Below are positions 19,914 through 28,947 of a stretch of 64,000 bases of DNA, piece by piece. The position numbers and the translations under genes were made by a program. The DNA is taken from contig JANQWS010000023.1 of the NCBI GenBank assembly GCA_030729785.1, positions 62,001-126,000 on the forward strand, read 5' to 3'. Each line of letters opens with the position of its first letter. The first letter of the stretch is position 1. This stretch comes from Algoriphagus sp. (lineage in GTDB: Bacteria; Bacteroidota; Bacteroidia; Cytophagales; Cyclobacteriaceae). The notes beneath the pieces were generated by a model, which had not been told where the DNA came from, did no database searches, and worked only from the letters and a program-made list of their open reading frames with translations.

Positions 19914-20936
19914 ATGCCTTTTATGAACTTGGAGTATTTTAAGTCTTCGGAGCCCTTATTACTAGAATCGGGGGCTGTATTAACTGATTTTTCAATTGCA
20001 TACAGTACCTATGGTCAACTAAACGCCGAACGATCCAATGTTATTTGGGTTGTACATGCCTTAACAGGAGATAGTCAAGTGGCAACCTGGTGGAATGGAA
20101 TTGTTGGAGAGAATGGATTATTTAATTTTTCCAATCACTTTATTATTTGTGCAAACTTGATCGGAAGTAGTTATGGTTCCACAAATCCCTTGAGTACAAA
20201 TCCAAACACAGGCACTTCCTATTTCTACGATTTCCCGAGTTTAACTACTCGTGACTTGGCACACAGTTTAGAATTACTTCGAAAGCACCTGAAGCTAGAG
20301 CAAATTCATACGTTGATCGGGGGGTCTTTAGGAGGTCAAGTCGCACTTGAATGGGCTTTTTTGTTGGGTTCCAAGCTAGCTAATGCCATTGTAATTGCAG
20401 CAACGGCAAAAACATCCCCTTGGGTGATTGGTTTTAATGAAGCTCAACGTATGGCCATATCAGCAGATACTAGCTGGGGACAAGGCCATCCAGATGCTGG
20501 AAAAAAGGGATTGGAAGCCGCAAGAGCAATTGCCATGTTGAGTTATAGAAACCCACTTGACTTGAATGCGAAGCAGCAAGAATCAACAGAAAAATTAGAT
20601 GGTTTTTTAGCCTCTTCGTACTTAAACTACCAAGGCGCAAAATTAGCCAAGCGATTCCAAGCTTTTTCCTATTGGACCCTAACCAAATCTATGGATAGTC
20701 ACGACATGGGTCGAAGTCGAGGAGGTTTAGAAAGCGCTTTGAATGGGATTTATGCACGAGTTTTTGCAATTGGGGTCAATTCTGATTTACTTTTCCTCAC
20801 TGAAGAATCTAAATTTATTAGTAAAATGGTACCCTCAGGACAGTATGGTGAAATTATCTCCACCACAGGCCATGATGCATTTTTAATCGAATTTCAACAA
20901 CTTTCAAGGCTTATTCAAAAGTTCTATAAAAGTTGA
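19914..20936 (+). CDS. metX: homoserine O-acetyltransferase
   Basis: GQLNAERSNVIWVVHALTGDSQ; LIGGSLGGQVALEWA; SMDSHDMGRSRGG; GHDAFLIE. Confidence 0.92.
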   Translation: MPFMNLEYFKSSEPLLLESGAVLTDFSIAYSTYGQLNAERSNVIWVVHALTGDSQVATWWNGIVGENGLFNFSNHFIICANLIGSSYGSTNPLSTNPNTGTSYFYDFPSLTTRDLAHSLELLRKHLKLEQIHTLIGGSLGGQVALEWAFLLGSKLANAIVIAATAKTSPWVIGFNEAQRMAISADTSWGQGHPDAGKKGLEAARAIAMLSYRNPLDLNAKQQESTEKLDGFLASSYLNYQGAKLAKRFQAFSYWTLTKSMDSHDMGRSRGGLESALNGIYARVFAIGVNSDLLFLTEESKFISKMVPSGQYGEIISTTGHDAFLIEFQQLSRLIQKFYKS

Positions 20937-21002
20937 CCTCTTCCCATAATCAATCCTTTTAGTCTTACTTAATTTCCTTCTCTAATTATCTTCTTGGTCC
21001 CC

Positions 21003-21100
21003 TATAACCAAAAAAAATACGATTTGAAGTTCGGTTTAATCAGCTGTGGTCTGTAGCCGATTATCAGCAGTAACTCAAACAAATTGGTAGCTCCTATTCA
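21003..21100 (-). repeat. dispersed element, degenerate partial copy B
   Basis: AACCAAAAAAAATACGATTTGAAGTTCGGTTTAATCAGCTGTGGTCTGTAGCCGATTATCAGCAGTAACTCAAAC matches copy A in the same orientation. Confidence 0.55.
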
Positions 21101-21194
21101 GATCGCTGATATTCAAAATTTGTATTTACCCCACCCCCTTCCTTGCAAAAAACTTTTTCGTCCTATTTTTATGTTTTCTAGGAAATCAACACCG

Positions 21195-21860
21195 ATGATC
21201 TCTGCAACAATTACCCATTCCAACTTAAACTTAGATCTTCTTTTTGAAAAGGGAGTATGGATTAAAGAATTAAAAGTTCTTTTGATTGCTGACCTTCATT
21301 TGGGGAAAGCCACCCATTACAGGAAGGCTGGAATCCCAATTCCAGAAACCATACATCAACTTGATTTCTTAATTTTAGAAAAACTAGTGCATCGTTTTCA
21401 ACCGTTACATCTCTACTTTTTAGGAGATTTATTTCACAGCCATTGGAATGAACAATGGGACTATTTTTTAGAATTTTTAAAGCAATTCCCACAAACAAAC
21501 TTTCACCTAATCAAAGGAAATCACGATATCTTGCCAGAGCAAAACTACCGGACCACCTTTCTTAAAATTCATTCAAGCCCTGTCACTTTAGGAAATCTGT
21601 ATTTATCCCATGAACCGGTAGCAGTGCCTGAAAAACAGCTCAATATCTGTGGGCATATTCATCCTGGAATCTATTTAAAAGGGCGTGGAAAGCTTTCGTT
21701 ACGACTACCATGTTATTATTGGAGTAATAACACCTTGGTACTACCCAGTTTTGGGAATTTTACAGGACTTCAGTTGGTGGAAAAGAAAGCTTCCGATCGT
21801 ATTTGGGTAATTGGTGAGGATCGTGTCTTTCCCCTCCTTTCTACAGGAAGGATTGGGTAA
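21195..21860 (+). CDS. calcineurin-like metallophosphoesterase, PdeM (ligase-associated) type
   Basis: VLLIADLHLGKATHYRKAGIPIP...YFLGDLFHS...LIKGNHDILP; likely start at internal ATG. Confidence 0.82.
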   Translation: MISATITHSNLNLDLLFEKGVWIKELKVLLIADLHLGKATHYRKAGIPIPETIHQLDFLILEKLVHRFQPLHLYFLGDLFHSHWNEQWDYFLEFLKQFPQTNFHLIKGNHDILPEQNYRTTFLKIHSSPVTLGNLYLSHEPVAVPEKQLNICGHIHPGIYLKGRGKLSLRLPCYYWSNNTLVLPSFGNFTGLQLVEKKASDRIWVIGEDRVFPLLSTGRIG

Positions 21861-21881
21861 ATCGGCCAAGCTTTTCTATTT

Positions 21882-22793
21882 TTGAGCAGAATTCTTTTCT
21901 CCATGGCCTATCCAGCAAGAACAAAAAAAAAACTCGGACATTTTAAATTTGGAAGTGTACTGTTTAGTACCACTCTTTCCCTATTTATTGTTGGACTATT
22001 TGGGATGCTACTAATTCAGGCAAGCTCCTTAACGAAAATGATTCGAGAGAACATTGAAATTCAGGTCTTTTTGGATAAAAATTTACCTGAAAAACAATTG
22101 GGGGATTTAAAAAGAAATTTGGCAAAGAGACCCTTTATTTTAAGCAATCGGGATAGCCTACACTTAAAATTCGTCTCCGAAAAAGAAGCAGCAGAAACTT
22201 TTATCAGCAGTACCGGTGAGGATTTTACAAAATTTTTAGAGGATAATCCTTTACGCGATAGTTTCGTTTTTGGGGTAGCTGAAGAGTTTCAAAGTTCGGA
22301 ACAGCTAGCCACTATCTCCAAAGAGTTGGAAGCCATGCCTGGGATATTTGAGGTTTCTTACATGACAGATTTGGTCGATTCGATCAACAATAATTTGTTC
22401 AAGGTAGGAATCATTATGGGTGCGTTTATTTTGATTTTGATTATTACAGTCATTATGTTGATCAACAACACCATTCGATTAGCCCTTTTTTCTCAACGTT
22501 TTTTAATCAGATCCATGCAATTGGTCGGCGCAACACGGGGTTTTATCCGTAAACCGTTTTTAGTTCGTGCATTCTTTTTCGGACTTCTTGCTGGAATTAT
22601 TGCTTCAGCAATTCTTTTTGGACTTTTTGAATATACCAAGGATACAATCGAAGGATTTGCTGCGCTTCAAAATACGAAGCAAATGGGTCTTTTGTTTTTA
22701 AGCCTATCAATTATGGGAGGCGCTTTGTCCGTATTTAGTACCTTGCGCTCGGTAAATAAATACTTAACTATGTCATTGGACGAACTGTATTAA
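21882..22793 (+). CDS. ftsX: cell division protein FtsX (permease-like)
   Basis: ECD plus FtsX permease region MQLVGATRGFIRKPFLVRA. Confidence 0.88.
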   Translation: MSRILFSMAYPARTKKKLGHFKFGSVLFSTTLSLFIVGLFGMLLIQASSLTKMIRENIEIQVFLDKNLPEKQLGDLKRNLAKRPFILSNRDSLHLKFVSEKEAAETFISSTGEDFTKFLEDNPLRDSFVFGVAEEFQSSEQLATISKELEAMPGIFEVSYMTDLVDSINNNLFKVGIIMGAFILILIITVIMLINNTIRLALFSQRFLIRSMQLVGATRGFIRKPFLVRAFFFGLLAGIIASAILFGLFEYTKDTIEGFAALQNTKQMGLLFLSLSIMGGALSVFSTLRSVNKYLTMSLDELY

Positions 22794-22795
22794 TT

Positions 22796-23005
22796 ATGAG
22801 CAAATCTGCTTTTCCTTTTTCCAGAAAAAATTACCTACTCCTCTTTTTGGGTTTGGCACTAATTTGCTTGGGCTTTATTGTAATGGGCATGGATGGTGAG
22901 CCACATGGAAATGGATTCCTGGGTCTTACTCTGGGTCCTATTCTTACCCTCTCTGGTTTCATTCTTGAATTTTTTGCGATTTTTGTAAAGCCATCAAAAC
23001 CCTAA
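22796..23005 (+). CDS. DUF3098 domain-containing membrane protein
   Basis: FSRKNYLLLFLGLALICLGFIVMGMD next to ftsX. Confidence 0.8.
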   Translation: MSKSAFPFSRKNYLLLFLGLALICLGFIVMGMDGEPHGNGFLGLTLGPILTLSGFILEFFAIFVKPSKP

Positions 23006-23030
23006 TTAGTAAGCCAAGGGCAACCAATCT

Positions 23031-23726
23031 ATGCAGCAAGAAGCTTACGGAGAAGTATTTTTAATCAATAAACCATTGCAATGGACTTCCTTTGATGTGG
23101 TTAAGAAAGTTAGGAATGCCTTACGCATTAAAAAAGTAGGACACGCGGGAACACTTGACCCATTGGCCACAGGACTTTTAATCGTTTGTTCAGGTAAAAT
23201 GACCAAGCAAATTGAAGGCTATATGGGGCAGGAAAAAGAATACACCGGAACTTTTGTACTCGGTAGCACTACCGAATCTTTTGATTTAGAGAAACCAATT
23301 ATTCCAGTTGGAGATCCGAGTGCTATCACTTTCAATGAAGTCGAAAAGGCCGTTCACCAGTTAACAGGAAACATACTTCAGATTCCTCCAATGCATTCTG
23401 CTATCAAAGTTGATGGGAAGCGGGTCTATGCGTCGGCACGCTTGGGCCTAGAGGTAAAAATGAATCCTAGACAAGTGGAGGTTCGGGAATTTGAGATTAC
23501 CCGATTTGAAAATGGAGAATTAGATTTTCGAATTAGCTGTTCAAAAGGCACATATATTAGAAGCTTGGCTAGAGATTTAGGTGAGTTGTTGGGAGTTGGA
23601 GCATACCTAAAAACGCTTTGCAGAACAAGGATAGGAACCTATTCCTTAAATGATGCGTTTGAGATCTCCGATTTGGTTAGTTTAATTCAATCAAGAACCA
23701 ATGAAAATCTACCAGCAGCTAACTGA
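23031..23726 (+). CDS. truB: tRNA pseudouridine(55) synthase
   Basis: INKPLQWTSFDVVKKVR...KVGHAGTLDPLATGLLIVC. Confidence 0.95.
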   Translation: MQQEAYGEVFLINKPLQWTSFDVVKKVRNALRIKKVGHAGTLDPLATGLLIVCSGKMTKQIEGYMGQEKEYTGTFVLGSTTESFDLEKPIIPVGDPSAITFNEVEKAVHQLTGNILQIPPMHSAIKVDGKRVYASARLGLEVKMNPRQVEVREFEITRFENGELDFRISCSKGTYIRSLARDLGELLGVGAYLKTLCRTRIGTYSLNDAFEISDLVSLIQSRTNENLPAAN

Positions 23727-24624
23727 TTTTCAGCCTCCTACTTACTCGGTAGTTACTTCAGGAACTTTTGATGGGGTTCACCTTGGGCACCAAAAGATTC
23801 TGAAACGGCTAAAAGAAATTGCTCAAAAAAACCAAGGAGAAACGGTTCTTCTCACCTATTGGCCACATCCTCGGTTGGTACTTCGACCTGAAGAAAAATC
23901 CCTTCAACTTTTGTCAGCCTTTGAAGAAAAAGTAGAATTATTAGAAAGATTGGGAGTGGATCACTTAATTATCCTGCCTTTTACCAAAGAGTTATCCCAA
24001 ATGAGTTCCGAGGAGTTTATTCGAGAAATCTTGGTCAATAGAATTAATACAAAATCCTTGATCATCGGCTATGATCATAAATTTGGTAAAAATAGAGAAG
24101 GGAGTTTCGAGTACCTCCAAAGCCATAGTCACCTTTTTGGTTTTGAAATTGAAGAGATTTCAAGACAAGATGTGGATGATTTAGGCGTCTCAAGTACCAA
24201 AATCAGAAGTGCCCTTGCGCTAGGGGCTATTTCGACCGCAAACAAATACTTAGGTAGGCCTTATTTCCTCCGAGGAAAAGTTGTTAAGGGCCATCAAATC
24301 GGCCGTTCTATTGGATTCCCTACTGCAAATATTCAAGTCAAAGAAGATTACAAGTTGCTTCCACGCGATGGTGCTTACGCAGTAGTTACGGAAGTGGATT
24401 CCATTCGATACAAAACTATCTTAAACATTGGTGATCGGCCTACCGTATCCGGGAAAGAGAAGACTATTGAAGCACACCTAATTGATTTTGAAGGGGATCT
24501 ATATGATCAAAACCTTCAAATTTATTTTCATGAATTTTTACGAGAAGAGCATAGATTTGAAAGTTTGGATGCACTCAAAAATCAATTATTAGTGGATCGT
24601 GAACGAGCTATATTGCTTCTTTAA
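23701..24624 (+). CDS. ribF: bifunctional riboflavin kinase/FAD synthetase
   Basis: SGTFDGVHLGHQKIL; IIGYDHKFGKNREG; GRSIGFPTANI. Confidence 0.95.
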   Translation: MKIYQQLTDFQPPTYSVVTSGTFDGVHLGHQKILKRLKEIAQKNQGETVLLTYWPHPRLVLRPEEKSLQLLSAFEEKVELLERLGVDHLIILPFTKELSQMSSEEFIREILVNRINTKSLIIGYDHKFGKNREGSFEYLQSHSHLFGFEIEEISRQDVDDLGVSSTKIRSALALGAISTANKYLGRPYFLRGKVVKGHQIGRSIGFPTANIQVKEDYKLLPRDGAYAVVTEVDSIRYKTILNIGDRPTVSGKEKTIEAHLIDFEGDLYDQNLQIYFHEFLREEHRFESLDALKNQLLVDRERAILLL

Positions 24625-24717
24625 CGAAAAAAATGATTCAAAAAAAGTGGATTAACTAGGTAGCCGCCTAATTTGGGATGGATGCGCTAAGAAAATGAGT
24701 CGGTAAATAAAAAACGT

Positions 24718-25059
24718 ATGAAAAAATCAGGAATCAACTTTCAAATTGAATTGGATGATGCTAACCTTCCTAAGGCGATTCATTGGGACGCATCTGATAA
24801 GGAAGGAGAAGAATTAGAAGCCACAAAGAGCATTAGTTTGAATGTTTGGGACAATTTAAATCATTCAACGCTACGAATTGACCTTTGGACAGAGGACATG
24901 TCTGTTGTAGAAATGAAACGATTTTACATCGATATTTTGGGAGGAATGGCACAAACCATTCTAAATAGCACTGGGGATGAATACATGTCGGAAGAAATAA
25001 AGGACTTGTGCGACCGTTTGGTCAAGCATGTCAATGAAGAAAATAAAAAAGGACTTTGA
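24718..25059 (+). CDS. gldC: gliding motility protein GldC
   Basis: FQIELDDANLPKAIHWDASD...KSISLNVWDNLNHSTLRIDLWT. Confidence 0.9.
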   Translation: MKKSGINFQIELDDANLPKAIHWDASDKEGEELEATKSISLNVWDNLNHSTLRIDLWTEDMSVVEMKRFYIDILGGMAQTILNSTGDEYMSEEIKDLCDRLVKHVNEENKKGL

Positions 25060-25121
25060 TCAAATGCATGACCACAATCAACTTGTGTTAGATGATTTTT
25101 CAATGATTTTGCTTTAACTAC

Positions 25122-25168
25122 TAATTATTGTTTTGACAATCCAAATGTCAAAACTCAAACAATAATTC
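25122..25168. promoter_or_regulatory. large imperfect inverted repeat upstream of the TonB receptor
   Basis: TAATTATTGTTTTGACA-atccaaa-TGTCAAAACTCAAACAATAATT; arms complementary apart from a 4-nt insertion. Confidence 0.45.
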
Positions 25169-25365
25169 ATTAATGTTTTCATTTTATTAAAAATTATAAA
25201 TAAAAACTCCCTTTTTTAACAAATAGAGAAAAAAATAGAAATGGGATCAATTATTTTTTTTATCAGAAAACGATAGAAAATTACCTTTTTAACATAAATT
25301 TCGAATAATTGAACTGGGTAATACCAAATTCAACAACCATCTTAACTATTTTACAAAATTAGCCT

Positions 25366-28300
25366 ATGAAAAATTTTACCAGAAAAATCTGGGGCTCCGT
25401 ACTTTCTTTAGTGGTTTTCCTTTCTTTGGGTACCTCTATTGCACTAGCCCAGACTACCATCTCCGGTACAGTCACGGATGCGGATACTAAAGAAACATTG
25501 GTAGGGGTAAACATCCTCGTAAAAGGAAAAGTAATTGGAACGATTACTGACTTGTCGGGTAAATTTACTCTAAACGTAAATCAGGAGCCTCCATTCACCT
25601 TGGTTTTCTCCATGGTGGGTTTCGGTTCTAAGGAAGTTGAAATCACGGGAGGAATCTCCAACCTATCAGTAGAACTAGGTGAATCAACAATTCTAGGACA
25701 AGAAGTCGTTATCTCCGCTTCGAGAGTAGAAGAAAGCATCCTCAAATCTCCTGTTTCTGTTGAAAAAATGGATATCATCGCTATCAGAGATGTTCCACAA
25801 GCGAGTTTCTACGATGCCCTTAACAACATGAAGGGGGTAGAAATGAGTACGCAATCCTTGACATTTAAATCATTTAACACGAGAGGCTTCAATGCGAACG
25901 GTAACGTAAGAACGGTACAAATGATCGATGGAATGGACAACCAAGCTCCTGGTCTTAATTTCTCTGTAGGTAATATAGTAGGTATCTCAGAATTGGATTT
26001 GGAAAGCGTTGAATTACTTCCAGGTGCTTCTTCAGCACTCTATGGGCCAAATGCGATTAACGGTATACTTTTGATGAACTCCAAAAATCCTTTCCAATAC
26101 CAGGGATTGTCTATGAATGTTCGAACTGGGTTGATGGACCAAGAAAACAGAACTACTGCAGCAACTGGATTTTATGATTTCAGTGCGCGCTATGCCAAGG
26201 CTATCAGTGATAAGGTTGCTTTTAAAGTAAATGTATCCTATTTGAAGGCAGATGACTGGCAAGCAAATGATTTCAGAGATCAATCACTATTGAATTCCTC
26301 AACGATTGAGACCGGTAATCGAATCTCCAACCCAGGTTACAATGGTGTAAACGTCTACGGTGATGAGACCAACGTTAACATGAACTCCATTGCGCAAGGA
26401 ATGGTTACTGCTGGTGTACTACCTGCCGCTCTCCTACCCTTGATTCCTCAAACTTTTGTATCTAGAACAGGATATAGAGAATCTGATTTAGCAGATTATG
26501 GGACTAAATCATTAAAGCTAAACGCTGCCTTGCATTACAGAATCAATGACCGTGTAGAAGCAATTATTCAAGGTAATTATGGTTTTGGTACTACAGTTTA
26601 CACGGGTGCAGATCGTTACTCCATTGCTAATTTCAAATTGGGTCAATACAAAGCAGAATTGAAGGGCGCAAACTGGTTCTTGAGAGGATATACTACGCAA
26701 GAACGTTCTGGTGATGCCTTTGCTGTAGGTATTGCTGCTTCAGGTGTCAACGAAGCATGGAAACCTAGTAGCCTTTGGTTCCCTCAATATGTAGGTGCTT
26801 TTGCTCAGGCAAGAGCTGGAGGAATGGACAATGCGATGGCGCATGATGCTGCTAGAGCATTCGCAGATCAAGGAAGATTGGTACCCGGTACTGCAGCATT
26901 TGATGCTGCAAAAAATACGGTGGTCAATAAACCTATTCCAGGCGATGCAACAGGCGTAGGAGCAAAATTTGTTGACAAAACAAACCTATACCACGTGGAA
27001 GGATCTTACCAGTTTACGGAAGTTAAGTGGGCTGATTTTGTAATTGGTGCAAACTTCAGAACCTATGAATTGAATTCTGAAAAAACACTGTTTGCAACTG
27101 ATGAAAATGGAGATGAATTCTCTATCAATGAATTTGGTGGGTATATTCAAGGAGCAAAATCCTTATTTAATGATAAATTTAGATTAACCGCTTCTGCTCG
27201 ATACGATAAGAATGAAAACTTTGAAGGCCAAGTTTCACCTCGTATTTCGGGAGTCTATTCAGCAGGTAATCACAATTTCCGTGCTTCTTACCAGACTGGC
27301 TTTAGAATGCCAACTACTCAAGATCAATACATTGACTTGGTAACCCCTCAAGCACGTTTGATTGGCGGTCTTCCTTTGTTTAGAGATCGTTACAATTTCT
27401 CTGGTAACCCTGTGTATTCGCTTGCTACGGTCACTAGCTTTGGTGGCGCTGTTTTGGCAGGTACACAACCTTCTTCTCCAGTGTATCAAGCATCTATTGC
27501 ACAAGCTACACAATTAGCGATTACTCAGGCTACGTCTATCGTTACTCAACAAGTACTAGCAGGATTAATTCCAGCTGCTCAGGCACCTGCAGCTATAGCA
27601 GCCTTGGTGCCTAGCATCGTTCCTGTGATTGCTGCACAATTGGTGCCAGCAAATGCGGCAGCAGCAGCAAAAGATAAGCTTGTTGCTTACGAACCAACCA
27701 CCTTCCAGCCTGAGATTGTTAAGTCTTATGAGATTGGCTATAAGGGATTGTTTTCAAATAAACTATTGATTGATGCGTATGCCTATTTCAATAGCTTTGA
27801 GAATTTCATTGGAGGTCAGGTTTTGGTACAGGACAAAAACTTCAATCCAGCAAATCCTGCTTCGGCACTTGGACTCAATTTGTTAAGCTCTAGTTCAAGA
27901 AATATTTTCTCTATGCCAGTCAATAGAACAGAGATTATCAAGTCTTGGGGATGGGCTTTAGGTGCAGATTATCGCTTACCTAAAAACTATACACTTGGTG
28001 GTAATGTGTCTTACAACACCCTTCAAAATTTGGATGAGTTAGTAGTTACTGGTTTCCAGCCTTCTTTCAATACTCCTGAATACCGCTATGTAGTAAACTT
28101 TGCCAACCGTGAAGTTGTCAAGAATTTAGGTTTTGCGCTTTCTTACAGATGGCAGGGTGAATTTGCTTGGCAGTCATCTTTCGTAGCTCCTGAAGTTTCA
28201 TCACAGCAACTTTCTGTAATGCCTGCATTCGGAACGTTTGATGCGCAAATGAGTGTAAAAATGAAGGCATTGAAGTCTATCTTGAAAATTGGTGGGTCAA

Positions 28301-28398
28301 ACCTATTCAACAGCACCGGATACAGACAAGCATGGGGTAACCCAACTGTCGGTTCCATGTACTATGTGAGCTTGACGTTTGATGAGTTCTTGAACTAA
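25366..28398 (+). CDS. TonB-dependent receptor with carboxypeptidase-regulatory-like N-terminal domain
   Basis: TISGTVTDADTKETLVGVNILVKGKVIGTITDLSGKF; VEKMDIIAIRDVPQASFYDALNNMKGVE plug; long beta-barrel. Confidence 0.92.
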   Translation: MKNFTRKIWGSVLSLVVFLSLGTSIALAQTTISGTVTDADTKETLVGVNILVKGKVIGTITDLSGKFTLNVNQEPPFTLVFSMVGFGSKEVEITGGISNLSVELGESTILGQEVVISASRVEESILKSPVSVEKMDIIAIRDVPQASFYDALNNMKGVEMSTQSLTFKSFNTRGFNANGNVRTVQMIDGMDNQAPGLNFSVGNIVGISELDLESVELLPGASSALYGPNAINGILLMNSKNPFQYQGLSMNVRTGLMDQENRTTAATGFYDFSARYAKAISDKVAFKVNVSYLKADDWQANDFRDQSLLNSSTIETGNRISNPGYNGVNVYGDETNVNMNSIAQGMVTAGVLPAALLPLIPQTFVSRTGYRESDLADYGTKSLKLNAALHYRINDRVEAIIQGNYGFGTTVYTGADRYSIANFKLGQYKAELKGANWFLRGYTTQERSGDAFAVGIAASGVNEAWKPSSLWFPQYVGAFAQARAGGMDNAMAHDAARAFADQGRLVPGTAAFDAAKNTVVNKPIPGDATGVGAKFVDKTNLYHVEGSYQFTEVKWADFVIGANFRTYELNSEKTLFATDENGDEFSINEFGGYIQGAKSLFNDKFRLTASARYDKNENFEGQVSPRISGVYSAGNHNFRASYQTGFRMPTTQDQYIDLVTPQARLIGGLPLFRDRYNFSGNPVYSLATVTSFGGAVLAGTQPSSPVYQASIAQATQLAITQATSIVTQQVLAGLIPAAQAPAAIAALVPSIVPVIAAQLVPANAAAAAKDKLVAYEPTTFQPEIVKSYEIGYKGLFSNKLLIDAYAYFNSFENFIGGQVLVQDKNFNPANPASALGLNLLSSSSRNIFSMPVNRTEIIKSWGWALGADYRLPKNYTLGGNVSYNTLQNLDELVVTGFQPSFNTPEYRYVVNFANREVVKNLGFALSYRWQGEFAWQSSFVAPEVSSQQLSVMPAFGTFDAQMSVKMKALKSILKIGGSNLFNSTGYRQAWGNPTVGSMYYVSLTFDEFLN

Positions 28399-28419
28399 TC
28401 AAATTCGCTTTCTTAAAAA

Positions 28420-28450
28420 AAGGGCTGCTCTTACGAGCGGCCCTTTTTTT
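28420..28450 (+). terminator. strong rho-independent terminator after the TonB receptor
   Basis: AGGGCTGCTC-TTAC-GAGCGGCCCT followed by T-run. Confidence 0.85.
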
Positions 28451-28920
28451 GTACCAAGTACCATGTAGACTCATTGGGTCGAGACACGAGATTCGTATGG
28501 CTTACGAACTTTCAGTTCTTATGTCAATATTCGGCGTTGGGCGTTCGACATTGAAAAAGTATCTAGTCGTTAGATGAATTAGCAAGATGAGGAAAGAATT
28601 CTAGTCCATACTTTGTACTTCGTCTTCGTATTACTTACTAGTATCTAGACACGAGATTCAAACTTCTGAGTTCGACGTCCGGCGTTCAGCGTTAGTTATT
28701 TAATGCTTTGCCAGCCTACCGCCTGTATATCGTAGCTCAAACTTGATTTCCTAACTCTTACTTAACACAATACCGTAGCTCGTATCTCGTACTTCCTTTT
28801 TTGTACGAAGTACATTGTACTTATTCCTGTAGACATTCTTCGATCGGCTTTCGGTGTTCAAAATTAATTTAGATACCGTATTTCGCCTGCCTGGAAGGCA
28901 GGTATCTCGTATTTCTACCT
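28451..28920. repeat. intergenic island of degenerate heptanucleotide tandem tracts
   Basis: GTACCAA-GTACCAT-GTAGACT; TTCGGCG-TTGGGCG-TTCGACA; TTCGACG-TCCGGCG-TTCAGCG; ATACCGT-AGCTCGT-ATCTCGT; GTACGAA-GTACATT-GTACTTA. Confidence 0.75.
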
Positions 28921-28947
28921 AATCCTTTTTCCACGAAGAAATTCTGA

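Noticed and set aside
28886-28906. CCTGCC-TGGAA-GGCAGG hairpin within the heptad island
   Set aside because: No T-run and no clear gene association; likely part of the repeat island rather than a separate element.
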